A stretch of 15,327 nt of DNA, taken from positions 1 through 15,327 of the forward strand of contig CAAEDF010000119.1 in NCBI GenBank assembly GCA_900754535.1, written 5' to 3'. Positions within the stretch are counted from its first letter, which is position 1. Each line of letters starts with the position of its first letter. Of this stretch, positions 1 through 6,812 are shown piece after piece. The notes beneath the pieces are model-generated. The model had not been told where the DNA came from and searched no databases. It worked only from the letters and a program-made list of their open reading frames with translations. The position numbers and the translations under genes were made by a program. Source of the DNA: Clostridia bacterium. Its GTDB lineage: Bacteria; Bacillota; Clostridia; Oscillospirales; CAG-382.

Positions 1-594
1 ATATACGGGAGTGCCGATAAGCTGTTCCTCCGCCTCGTCCCACACGCTGTAGCCGCACATGTGCGCGGCGATGACCGTCAGCTCGGGTATCCTTTCGGCG
101 ATATGCCTGATGCGGGCGGGCGAGGATGCGTCGGTATTTTGGTCGCCCACATGGAAGAGCACCGGCAGCCCCAGCTGCGCACATGCCCTGTATACCGGGA
201 ACATATCCTCTCTGTCCACGACAAAACGCTGGAAATCGGGATGAATCTTCACGCCCTTTGCGCCCAGCGCCTTTACGCGCTCAAGCTCGGCTATCGCTGC
301 TTCGGCGCCCATATCCGGGTGCACCGACGCAAGCGGGACAAAGCGCGGCTGCGCGGCCGCGGCGGCAAGCAGAAAATCGTTTCCCGTTGCCGCGTGCTCC
401 GCTTTCATAGCCGCCGAGGAAATGACGAACCGGACGTCCGTCAGCCCCTGAGCGCCGCTCAGAAGCCTGTCGACCGTGCCGTCCGCCTCCATCTTAAGGC
501 TGTAATAATTCGCCACGTTGTCGGCGGCGCGCTGTGCTATCTTATCGGGAAATACATGAGTATGTACATCGATTATTTTTCGTGTTTCAGACAT
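1..594 (-). CDS. Amidohydrolase family protein (Amidohydro_2 type), 3' end cut by window
   Basis: The frame is open from an ATG at 594 to the window edge, giving 198 residues with no stop. It probably covers about two thirds of the protein, since the family is usually 260-300 residues. It is a metal-dependent TIM-barrel hydrolase or decarboxylase. Visible motifs are the N-terminal HTH (H11, H13) after strand 1, VHPD (H92), KIHPDF (K116, H118), FHVGD (H148) and AAHMCG (H178), which fit the usual order of metal ligands and active-site residues. The start overlaps the end of the upstream dehydrogenase gene by 8 bases (ATGTCTGA). No good ribosome binding site precedes it, so translational coupling is likely. 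The substrate cannot be read from the sequence. The neighbours (sugar isomerase and dehydrogenase) suggest a step in sugar, polyol or sugar-acid breakdown, for example a lactone or a cleaved sugar-derived acid; that is inference. Confidence 0.87.
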   Translation of the reverse strand, partial: MSETRKIIDVHTHVFPDKIAQRAADNVANYYSLKMEADGTVDRLLSGAQGLTDVRFVISSAAMKAEHAATGNDFLLAAAAAQPRFVPLASVHPDMGAEAAIAELERVKALGAKGVKIHPDFQRFVVDREDMFPVYRACAQLGLPVLFHVGDQNTDASSPARIRHIAERIPELTVIAAHMCGYSVWDEAEEQLIGTPVY

Positions 595-1621
595 CGGTAA
601 GCGCCCCGTGCCCGTCAGCAGATCTCATCTCGGCAAGCGCGATGCGCACGGTATCGGCGGCCTGGCGCGCGGTGGCCCTGTCGGGGGCTTCTCCTTTCAG
701 TATGCATTCGGCAAAATATACCGTTTCGTTGTAATACGGGTTTTCCTGTGGCAGCTCCACGGTCTCGGTGGTGCCGTCCTTGCGGTAGACGAAAAACCCT
801 TGAGTGTCACGTACTATGGTGCCCTGCTCGAAGTTTGCGCGGAAATTCTGGTAGAAATACGGACCGGTGAGCGCCCAGTCGTTCTGCGCGTTTATCGGGC
901 GGTCGCAGCTGTCGTAATAGTAATTTGTGGAGCAGGTGTCGTAGGCGCTTTTTTCAAACAGCGTCCTGGCGGCGGTGGAGACCCTGTCGGGCATTCCGAA
1001 GATGAAGTTTATCGCGTCCACGTCGTGGATATGCTGGTCGAACAGCGCGCCGCCGCCCTTTTCGCGGTCAAGCAGCCAGTTCTGATACGACCACAGCGGC
1101 GTGCCGCCGCCGCGGAAGAAATGCGCGGCCACGCACTCGCCCAGCAGCTTTTCGTCCACATACTTTTTAAGCGTCAGGTACGGGGTCGCAAAGCGCAGGC
1201 ACTGACCTATCATAAGGAATTTACCGTTGCGCTCCGACGCTTCTATCATCCTCAGGCAATCCTCATAGGTGGTGGCCATCGGCTTTTCGCAAAGCACGTT
1301 TATCCCCTTGTCAAGGCACTTGACCGTCGCCCACGCGTGCAGATATGTGGGCAGCGCTATCGTCACCATGTCGAGTGATTCGTTTTCAAGCAGGTCGTCC
1401 AAGTCGGTATACAGACGGAAACGGTCGAAATCATATCCGTCCTCTCCCACGGGGCCGAGATTGAAGTCCGCCTTATAGTTGGTGAACTTTTTTTCGTCTA
1501 TATCGCAAAGCGCTACAATCTCTATGTCCGAGTCCTCTTTAAGAAGCTTTACATAGTTGTCCAGATGCCCGCGGCCCATGCTTCCCACGCCGATAAGCCC
1601 GGCTTTAAGTTTTTTTGACAT
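587..1621 (-). CDS. Gfo/Idh/MocA family NAD(P)-dependent oxidoreductase
   Basis: A 344-residue cytoplasmic dehydrogenase of the Gfo/Idh/MocA family, which oxidises or reduces sugars, inositols or sugar-derived substrates with NAD(P). The N-terminal Rossmann fold begins with a GVGSMGRGH nucleotide-binding turn (residues 11-19). The CEKPMA motif (111-116) carries the expected catalytic Lys113. The C-terminal half has GGGALFDQHIHDVD (190-203) with His199 at the usual catalytic position. I chose the ATG at 1621 because AAAGGCGG lies about 7 bases upstream. A GTG at 1639 in the same frame would put that ribosome binding site inside the gene. It lies 27 bases after the isomerase gene and overlaps the amidohydrolase gene by 8 bases, so the three are probably one operon. 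The exact substrate is unknown. Confidence 0.92.
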   Translation of the reverse strand: MSKKLKAGLIGVGSMGRGHLDNYVKLLKEDSDIEIVALCDIDEKKFTNYKADFNLGPVGEDGYDFDRFRLYTDLDDLLENESLDMVTIALPTYLHAWATVKCLDKGINVLCEKPMATTYEDCLRMIEASERNGKFLMIGQCLRFATPYLTLKKYVDEKLLGECVAAHFFRGGGTPLWSYQNWLLDREKGGGALFDQHIHDVDAINFIFGMPDRVSTAARTLFEKSAYDTCSTNYYYDSCDRPINAQNDWALTGPYFYQNFRANFEQGTIVRDTQGFFVYRKDGTTETVELPQENPYYNETVYFAECILKGEAPDRATARQAADTVRIALAEMRSADGHGALTDV

Positions 1622-1648
1622 TTTTTTACCGCCTTTCACCTATTGTTT

Positions 1649-2479
1649 TTATTTTCCGCTTTCCGAAAGCGCAAGTATAGCGCTCATGTCGGCGGAAATG
1701 CTTTTTATCGTTTCGTACGGATTGTCGTTTCCCCACAGCTCCGCGGTCATATATCCGTCATAACCTGCCGCGTCGAGCGCGTTCATCGCCGCGCCCCAAT
1801 CGATATTGCCCTCAAGCAGCATGCAGAAGGTGTTTGTGTCCGTATTATAGCCCTTAACGTGGATACGGTGTATCCGCTTGCCCAGCACCTGTATCCAGTG
1901 CTGCGGATACGACCACTTGCACATATTGCCCAGATCGAGATACGCGCCCACCGAGCCGCCGGGGAACGAATCCACAAAATCACGTATTTCCACCGGCGAG
2001 ATAAAGAACTTGTTCCACACGTTCTCAAGCGCCAGCACCACGCCGGCAGATGCGGCCTCCGGGCAAAGTATCTCAAAGCTGCATCTGACGTTATCCATCG
2101 CGCGCAGATAATCCATATCCGCCTCTGCAACGCCGGGGACCACCAGTACCGAATCGCTGCCGAGCGCCGCCGCGGAGCTTATAAGGGCGCGGACGGCGTC
2201 CACGGCGCGACCGCGCTCCGCCGCGTCGGACGACGAGAGCTTATTGCGCCAAAGCTCGTCCGTCACCACGCCGGTTATCTCCAGCCCGTTATCCGATGCA
2301 AGCTTCCTTACGGCCGCAAGCTCGGCCGCATCGGCGCCGCGCCACAGGGAGGCGGACGCCTGTCTGTCCGCAAGCATATTCAGCTCCACCGCGTCAAAAC
2401 CCGCCGCCTTAAGCGCCGGAAATGCCTTTTCGTACGGCTCGGAAGCCGGGAACACGCCTATATTTATCGATTTTTTCAT
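1649..2479 (-). CDS. Sugar phosphate isomerase/epimerase family protein (AP endonuclease 2-like TIM barrel)
   Basis: A 276-residue protein of the xylose isomerase-like TIM-barrel family, which includes ketose 3-epimerases, hydroxypyruvate isomerases and inosose dehydratases. The expected metal-binding residues can be picked out: E152 in ALENVWNKF, D182 in YLDLGN, H207 in RIHVKGY and E247 in TAELW. I chose the ATG at 2479 because a strong AAAGGAGG precedes it. An in-frame extension to 2548 would run back into the upstream terminator and lacks a comparable site. It is the first gene of a probable operon with the dehydrogenase and amidohydrolase. No convincing promoter is visible in the short gap after the upstream terminator, so a promoter overlapping that hairpin or partial readthrough is possible. 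Which sugar it acts on cannot be told. Confidence 0.9.
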   Translation of the reverse strand: MKKSINIGVFPASEPYEKAFPALKAAGFDAVELNMLADRQASASLWRGADAAELAAVRKLASDNGLEITGVVTDELWRNKLSSSDAAERGRAVDAVRALISSAAALGSDSVLVVPGVAEADMDYLRAMDNVRCSFEILCPEAASAGVVLALENVWNKFFISPVEIRDFVDSFPGGSVGAYLDLGNMCKWSYPQHWIQVLGKRIHRIHVKGYNTDTNTFCMLLEGNIDWGAAMNALDAAGYDGYMTAELWGNDNPYETIKSISADMSAILALSESGK

Positions 2480-2511
2480 ATGTATCGTCCTCCTTTGCTG
2501 CGCGTGGTATT

Positions 2512-2546
2512 GGAATAAAGCAAAGCAGGGGATCTTCCTCCCCTGC
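2512..2546 (-). terminator. Rho-independent terminator of the efp / CD1247-like operon
   Basis: On the minus strand an 8-bp perfect stem, GCAGGGGA / TCCCCTGC, with a six-base loop (2525-2546) is followed by the T-rich TTTGCTTTATT. It sits 24 bases after the stop of the CD1247-like gene and separates it from the sugar-isomerase operon. Confidence 0.82.
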
Positions 2547-2569
2547 ATGTTCTTTGCGGGTAAACGCGC

Positions 2570-3007
2570 TTACTCGTCCGCGCCGTCGTCCTCAAGCTCT
2601 ATCTCGCTGTTGCAGGCGGGGCAGACTATGGTGTTGTTGTCGGGCAGCGCGTCGGTGTCGACATATATGGTCTCTCCGCAGGCAGGGCACTTTATCTCGT
2701 CAAAGTCGCCGCAGCAGTCGCACTCGTCGTCATCGTCTCCGCAGCAGTCGCAGCATTCGTCGTCATCGTCGTCATCGCAGCAGTCGCAGCCGTAGCACTC
2801 CTCCTCAAGCGCGCCGAGGTCCTCGTCCAGTTCTTCGACATAGTCGCCGAGGGTAGCCGTTTCGTTCTCAAGGTCCTGCACGGAAGCCGCAAGATCCTCA
2901 AGCAGATCTATTATCCCCGCAAAAAGCTTGCCTTCCTTTGAGGCGGCGTCGTATTCCATGCCGTTGATAAGTCCTTTGAGATATGCGGCCTTTTCGGAAA
3001 TATTCAT
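2570..3007 (-). CDS. CD1247-like protein with Cys/Asp-rich repeats and C-terminal zinc ribbon
   Basis: A 145-residue acidic protein. Residues 1-70 match the helical N-terminal domain I know from the conserved clostridial CD1247-type proteins: MNISEKAAYLKGLINGM, then a coiled-coil-prone EELDEDLGALEEE stretch. Residues 107-132 form a zinc ribbon with CPAC and CPAC pairs (C107, C110, C129, C132). Between them, residues 71-100 hold 11 more cysteines in CxC, CC and CDCC clusters separated by runs of four to six Asp. Family members I recall have an acidic linker here without these cysteines. The function is unknown; metal binding is a reasonable guess. The AGGAAGG site lies about 10 bases before the ATG. 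It follows efp by 29 bases and is followed by a terminator, so it is probably cotranscribed with efp. Confidence 0.8.
   Translation of the reverse strand: MNISEKAAYLKGLINGMEYDAASKEGKLFAGIIDLLEDLAASVQDLENETATLGDYVEELDEDLGALEEECYGCDCCDDDDDDECCDCCGDDDDECDCCGDFDEIKCPACGETIYVDTDALPDNNTIVCPACNSEIELEDDGADE
2711..2800. repeat. Imperfect tandem repeat inside the CD1247-like gene
   Basis: Three copies of GCAGCAGTCGCA start at 2711, 2741 and 2777, separated by TCGTCATCGTC-type sequence, so the units are about 30 and 36 bases plus a partial one. On the coding strand they encode the alternating Cys clusters and Asp runs. Spacings are multiples of three, which keeps the frame open. This suggests growth by slippage or unequal recombination. 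Confidence 0.75.
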
Positions 3008-3036
3008 GTTAAAAACCCTTCCTTTCCGATATGCGC

Positions 3037-3594
3037 TTATACGCGCTCGAGATACTCGCCGGTGCGGGTATCTATTTTTATTATATCGCCCTCATTGATA
3101 AACATGGGGACCTTTATCTCCGCTCCGGTCTCGACCGTGGCGGGCTTCTGAGCGTTGGTGGCGGTGTTGCCCTTGACGCCCGGCTCGGTATGCGTGACCT
3201 CAAGCTCCACGAACATCGGCGGCTCGACCGAGAAGACGTTGCCCTTGAAGGAAACGAGCCTGCACTCCATGCCCTCCTTGACAAACTTGAAGTTGTCGGG
3301 CAGCTTGTCGGAATTGAGCGGGACCTGGTCGTAGGTCTCGGTGTCCATGAAATAATATAGGTCGCCGTCGGAATAGCTGTACTGCATATCCTTCTTTTCA
3401 AGCACGGCGGTGGCAAATTTTGCCGTGGGGTTAAAGGTCATTTCAAGCGTGGCGCCCGAGATGACGTTTTTGAGCTTTGTTCTTACAAAAGCGGCGCCTT
3501 TTCCGGGCTTGACGTGCTGGAACTCGATTATCTGCATGACATTGCCGTCCATCTCAAAGGTAAGGCCGTTTCTGAAATCTCCTGCGGAAACCAT
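3037..3594 (-). CDS. efp: Translation elongation factor P
   Basis: A full-length 185-residue EF-P, the ribosome-binding factor that relieves stalling at polyproline stretches. Domain I carries the tip loop KPGKG with Lys32, the position that is modified in Bacillus-type EF-P. The following AAFVRTKL and the C-terminal [12 protein letters not shown] are classic family signatures. The start is supported by CTGGAGG six bases before the ATG. A consensus sigma-A promoter lies just upstream (3638-3666), so efp can be expressed apart from the peptidase gene in front of it. The neighbouring M24 peptidase matches the peptidase-efp order known in Bacillus. The CD1247-like gene follows at 29 bases. Confidence 0.97.
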   Translation of the reverse strand: MVSAGDFRNGLTFEMDGNVMQIIEFQHVKPGKGAAFVRTKLKNVISGATLEMTFNPTAKFATAVLEKKDMQYSYSDGDLYYFMDTETYDQVPLNSDKLPDNFKFVKEGMECRLVSFKGNVFSVEPPMFVELEVTHTEPGVKGNTATNAQKPATVETGAEIKVPMFINEGDIIKIDTRTGEYLERV

Positions 3595-3637
3595 AAAAAA
3601 CCTCCAGAATATTATTCTTCTCTATATTTCACCGATT

Positions 3638-3666
3638 ATTCTATATCAAAAAAGCGGCTTTGTCAA
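3638..3666 (-). promoter_or_regulatory. Sigma-A promoter of efp
   Basis: On the minus strand TTGACA (3661-3666) is followed by a 17-base spacer and TAGAAT (3638-3643). The -35 is perfect and the -10 has one mismatch. It lies in the 99-base gap between the peptidase stop and the efp start, giving a leader of roughly 35-40 bases that includes the CTGGAGG site. Confidence 0.85.
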
Positions 3667-3693
3667 GAACATTTTCAAACCGCCGTCCGTTCC

Positions 3694-4764
3694 TTAAAGC
3701 TCGATCAGTTCCTTGGGCGACGCCGTCAGATCCTCACATCCGCCGTCGGTCACGACCACCATGTCCTCTATCCTTACGCCGCCGACGCCCTCGATATAAA
3801 TGCCGGGCTCCGCCGTCATCACCGTGCCGGCGGCCACCGGCTCGTGGTTGGCGGAAGAAAACGCGGGCCGTTCATGTATTTCAAGGCCCAGGGAATGACC
3901 GGTGGAATGTCCGAACGCCCCGCGGTAGCCCGCGCCGTCTATATAAGAGCGCGCGGCTCCGTCGACCTGAGCGCCGGTCACACCGGCATGCACCGCCTCT
4001 ATCGCACGGCGCTGTGCCTCAAGCACCGTCGCATAGATCTCCTTCATGCGGCCGTCCGCTTTGCCCAGCACCACCGTGCGCGTCATATCCGAGCAGTACC
4101 CGTCCACCTTCGCGCCGAAATCCATGGTGATAAACGCATTGTCGGAAAGCGGCTCGTCGCCGGGCACTCCGTGAGGATACGCGCTTTTGAGCCCGGAGAC
4201 CGCTATCGTGTCGAACGCCATTCCGTCCGCGCCGCTGCGGCGGCAGAAATATTCCAGCTCCGCGGCGACCTGCTTTTCGGTCATGCCGCGCTTTATCACC
4301 GTAAGTATGTGCGCAAACGCGGCGTCGGTTATGCTCTGCGCGCGCTTTATCCGCTCAAGCTCAAATCCGTCCTTTATTCTGCGGGCCTCGTCGCACACCC
4401 CGTCCGCCGTGACAAATTCACTGCCGGGGAGAGAAGCGCGCAGCCTTTCAAGCATACGGACGGTTATCCTGCCCGAATCAAGAAGCACGCGTTTGCCGTT
4501 GAGGGGCGAAAGCGCGCCGATAAGCGAGGATTCAAACAGCTCGGGCCGAACATCGTCAAAAAGCGCGCCGCGTGCAGCCGCGTCCTTCGCGGCAAAGAAA
4601 TAGCGCGAATCCACGAGCATGCGCGTGCCGTTCCTGTCCGCCACTACCGCGCCGTCCGTAAAGGCAAAGCGGGTGAGATACTGTCTTGAGACATCGTCAA
4701 GGAACAGTGCGCAGTCCGCGCCGTGAGCGTCAAGCACGCCGATTATTTTTTCCCTTGCAGTCAT
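3694..4764 (-). CDS. M24 family metallopeptidase, Xaa-Pro aminopeptidase/dipeptidase type
   Basis: A 356-residue cytoplasmic peptidase that removes residues before proline. Residues 1-125 form the creatinase-type N-terminal domain and about 135-350 the pita-bread catalytic domain. The five metal ligands are visible: D215 (MDFG), D226 (SDMT), H290 (second His of GHSTGH), E319 (AEPG) and E333 (IED). PHG (H198) and H297 fit the substrate-binding histidines. The length fits the short Bacillus YqhT/PepQ-like forms. The ATG overlaps the hslO stop by four bases (ATGA) and the GGAGGAAGGA site lies in the hslO end, so the two are coupled. efp follows, an association also known in Bacillus (yqhT-efp). 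Whether it acts on dipeptides or longer peptides cannot be told. Confidence 0.93.
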   Translation of the reverse strand: MTAREKIIGVLDAHGADCALFLDDVSRQYLTRFAFTDGAVVADRNGTRMLVDSRYFFAAKDAAARGALFDDVRPELFESSLIGALSPLNGKRVLLDSGRITVRMLERLRASLPGSEFVTADGVCDEARRIKDGFELERIKRAQSITDAAFAHILTVIKRGMTEKQVAAELEYFCRRSGADGMAFDTIAVSGLKSAYPHGVPGDEPLSDNAFITMDFGAKVDGYCSDMTRTVVLGKADGRMKEIYATVLEAQRRAIEAVHAGVTGAQVDGAARSYIDGAGYRGAFGHSTGHSLGLEIHERPAFSSANHEPVAAGTVMTAEPGIYIEGVGGVRIEDMVVVTDGGCEDLTASPKELIEL

Positions 4765-5645
4765 TTTTCCTTCCTCCCCGCACGTTCGGCAAGCGAAAGC
4801 AGCTCTTCCCTGCCGAATTCATATCTCCTGCCGCAGAACTGACAGCCCATGGATGTCCCGTCCGGAGATTTTGCCATGTCCTCAAGCTCCTCACGCCCGA
4901 GGAGAAGCAGCGCGTTCTCCGCACGCTCTCTGCCGCAGTTGCATACATAGCCGCACTCAAAAGAGTCGAAGATCTCGTATTCAAGCCCCTTCAGGTATAT
5001 CTCCGCCGCGTCCTCCGGGGTACCGTCCGCCATCACGCTGCTTATCGGCGGAGCGTCTGCCGCGTTGCGCTCAAGAACCTCCGCAACCCGCGGATCGGCA
5101 AAAGGCAGAAGCTGTATCAGCGCGCCGCCCGCCGAGCGGCAGGTATAGTCCCTGTCCACGAGCACGCCGGCCGCGCAGACGGTCGGGATCTGCTCGCTTG
5201 CGGCGTAATACGCGGCCACGTCCTCGGCTATCTCTCCGCTGACGATGGAGTTCACGCCCGAATAAGGCTCGCCGCCGCCCGCCGAGCGTATGACGCGCAC
5301 CAGTCCTTTGCCCACAAGCCCGCCGACGTCCAGCTTTCCGTCGGCACGCAGCGGAAGATCGGCCGACGGATTCTGTATAAAGCCGCGCACGTTCCCCTTC
5401 CAGTCTCCCGTGGCGACAACGGCGCCGCCCGGCCCGTCGCCGCAGAAGCGCAGGGTCAGAACGTCGTCCTCCTCGCCCAGCAGCGAGCTCATCATGGACG
5501 CGCAGGTGAGCACCCTGCCCAGAGCCGCCGTGGCGGTGGGAGAGGTCCGGTGGATGGCCGCGGCCTCGTTGACGATATTTCTCGTATCCGCAAAAACGGC
5601 GCGTGCCGAACCGTCTGCGGTCATGATCCTTATTATCCTTGACAT
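4761..5645 (-). CDS. hslO: Redox-regulated molecular chaperone Hsp33
   Basis: A 294-residue Hsp33, a cytosolic holdase that becomes active on oxidation when its zinc-binding cysteines form disulfides. The zinc-binding cysteines are a CxC at C235/C237 (YVCNCG) and a CxxC at C268/C271 (GCQFCG) near the C-terminus, with the substrate-binding domain before them. The FIQNP and GGAL-QLLPFA stretches are typical. I chose the second ATG, at 5645, because GGAG is seven bases ahead of it. The ATG at 5651 is only one base from the same GGAG. An extra Cys lies two residues before the CxC region. The gene overlaps the peptidase gene by four bases. A 12-base perfect palindrome lies about 40 bases upstream, but I could not assign a confident promoter. 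Confidence 0.95.
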   Translation of the reverse strand: MSRIIRIMTADGSARAVFADTRNIVNEAAAIHRTSPTATAALGRVLTCASMMSSLLGEEDDVLTLRFCGDGPGGAVVATGDWKGNVRGFIQNPSADLPLRADGKLDVGGLVGKGLVRVIRSAGGGEPYSGVNSIVSGEIAEDVAAYYAASEQIPTVCAAGVLVDRDYTCRSAGGALIQLLPFADPRVAEVLERNAADAPPISSVMADGTPEDAAEIYLKGLEYEIFDSFECGYVCNCGRERAENALLLLGREELEDMAKSPDGTSMGCQFCGRRYEFGREELLSLAERAGRKEK

Positions 5646-5685
5646 AGACATTCTCCAAAAAACATCAAATACACAAATGACCCGT

Positions 5686-5697
5686 GTAATGCATTAC
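5686..5697. promoter_or_regulatory. Perfect palindrome GTAATGCATTAC upstream of hslO (possible operator)
   Basis: This 12-base perfect inverted repeat lies in the gap before hslO. On the minus strand the wider site reads TCGTAATGCATTACAC. The half site TCGTAAT resembles those of the Fur/Zur/PerR family, but the centre has two bases rather than the usual one in the Bacillus Zur box. No clear promoter is seen around it. Confidence 0.35.
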
Positions 5698-5704
5698 GAA
5701 TAAG

Positions 5705-5726
5705 GCGCCCGTTTGCCGGCGGGCGC
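5705..5726 (-). terminator. Candidate terminator after the methyltransferase gene
   Basis: On the minus strand a 7-bp GC-rich stem GCGCCCG / CGGGCGC with an eight-base loop lies nine bases after the methyltransferase stop. The tail CTTATTCG is only weakly T-rich, so termination may be incomplete. Confidence 0.45.
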
Positions 5727-5735
5727 GCAAAACGT

Positions 5736-6479
5736 TCACGGCATCCGCCTGAGCACGTAAAACGCCTTTTCGGAGGTCTCGGAAAGCGGCCCGAAATCAA
5801 GCGAGCCGAAGCGGCCGCACACGTCAAATCCCGCTCTCTGCGCCGTATTGGTAACGGTGCGCAGCGCAAAGCAGCGCTGTACCGAATCGCCGTCAAACCG
5901 CTCCCAGAACCCGTCCGGATGCTTTTCGAACAGCGTGAGCATCATCAGATTCCTGCCGGACGAACGTGAGAACCGGTTGCGCCAGACGAGCATCGCCGTT
6001 TCGTCCTCAAAGCAGAAGCAGTTGTCCGCATACACGTTTTCGTAACGATACGGAGTGTTTATGTCAAAAACAAACACTCCGCCCGGCTCGATATAATTAT
6101 GCAGGAGAGAAAACACCCTGTCGAGATCGGCGACCCCGGCAAGATAATTAAGGCAGTCATAGGCGCTGACCGCCGCCTGCACCGTCCCGTACAGGTCCAG
6201 CGCGCGCATGTCCTGGTTCACGAACAGCACGCCGCGGGTCTTCTCCTTTGAGCGCGCGCGGGCAAGCATCTCCGGTGAGATATCCGCGCCCACCACATCA
6301 AGCCCCGACGCGGCAAGGCGCGCCGAAAGCTCGCCCGTACCGCAGCCGAGGTCAAGCACCTCGCGTACGGGAAGTGCGGAAAAACGCTTAGCCGCCTCTG
6401 TAAAGAAAGCGGCATAAGCGTCGTATGATGCACCGGAAAAGCCGTCGTAGCAGCGTGCGTACCGAGCTGCAAAACTCAT
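5736..6479 (-). CDS. Class I SAM-dependent methyltransferase
   Basis: A 247-residue small-molecule-type methyltransferase. Motif I is VLDLGCGTGE (residues 41-50), the acidic residue at the end of strand 2 is in VVGADIS (62-68), and the AAVSAYDCLNYL stretch (102-113) is the strand-4 region. The rest is a mixed domain ending in YVLRRMP. The overall look is that of the YqeM-like methyltransferases common in Firmicutes, whose substrates are mostly unknown. The ATG overlaps the stop of the YerC-like gene by four bases (ATGA), so the two are translated together. A GC-rich hairpin follows. Confidence 0.88.
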   Translation of the reverse strand: MSFAARYARCYDGFSGASYDAYAAFFTEAAKRFSALPVREVLDLGCGTGELSARLAASGLDVVGADISPEMLARARSKEKTRGVLFVNQDMRALDLYGTVQAAVSAYDCLNYLAGVADLDRVFSLLHNYIEPGGVFVFDINTPYRYENVYADNCFCFEDETAMLVWRNRFSRSSGRNLMMLTLFEKHPDGFWERFDGDSVQRCFALRTVTNTAQRAGFDVCGRFGSLDFGPLSETSEKAFYVLRRMP

Positions 6480-6763
6480 TTCATCAGCCTGTCAAGCACC
6501 ATGTGATATCCGTCGCTGCCGTAGCGCAGCGCCCTGTTTACACGTGTTATCGTTGCCGTGGAAAGCCCCGTCTGGGCGGCGATCTCGTTATAGGTTATCC
6601 CCTCCCGCAGCATTCCCGCCGCGGCAAGCCGCTTGCCCATCTCGGTTATCTCGCTGACAGTGCACAGGTCGTCGAGAAACCTGTAGCATTCCTCCACGGT
6701 TTTGATGGAGACAATGGCGCGGCAAAGATCCTCTGTCTGTTCGTTTTTGATTTTTTCATTCAT
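6476..6763 (-). CDS. YerC/YecD-type TrpR-family DNA-binding protein
   Basis: A 95-residue protein of the TrpR-like YerC/YecD family. The helix-turn-helix spans about 57-78 (ITYNEIAAQTGLSTATITRVNR), and the stretch after it, ALRYGSDGY, is characteristic of this family. Unlike Trp repressor, these proteins are not known to bind tryptophan, and their targets are poorly defined. The ribosome binding site is mediocre: AAAGGACGG lies about 10 bases upstream. The gene sits 49 bases after the second DUF4855 lipoprotein gene and overlaps the methyltransferase start. A short GC hairpin in that 49-base gap lacks a T-tract, so cotranscription with the lipoprotein genes cannot be excluded. Confidence 0.92.
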   Translation of the reverse strand: MNEKIKNEQTEDLCRAIVSIKTVEECYRFLDDLCTVSEITEMGKRLAAAGMLREGITYNEIAAQTGLSTATITRVNRALRYGSDGYHMVLDRLMK

Positions 6764-6812
6764 GCCTGCGTCCGTCCTTTCCTTGTTTGCCGGCCGTATG
6801 CCGGACTGTTTG

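Noticed and set aside
61..600. Plus-strand open frame of 179 codons
   Set aside because: It is the antisense of the amidohydrolase frame, whose motifs are clear; the plus-strand protein is Arg/His-rich with no recognisable domain and no ribosome binding site.
2711..2800. Possible CRISPR-like array because of regular repeats
   Set aside because: Units are short, imperfect, lack unique spacers of constant length, and lie in frame inside a coding gene.
2422..2856. Ser/Arg-rich plus-strand frames across the repeat region
   Set aside because: They are translations of the low-complexity TCGTCATCG repeat on the wrong strand; the minus-strand frame has a zinc ribbon, a good start and a terminator.
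3514..4689. Plus-strand open frame of 391 codons
   Set aside because: It lies opposite the start of efp and nearly all of the M24 peptidase gene, which have complete catalytic motifs; the antisense product is Arg/His-rich shadow sequence from GC-rich codons.
6781..6806. GC hairpin between the second lipoprotein gene and the YerC-like gene as a terminator
   Set aside because: The stem CCGGC/GCCGG is only five base pairs and has no T-tract on the minus strand.
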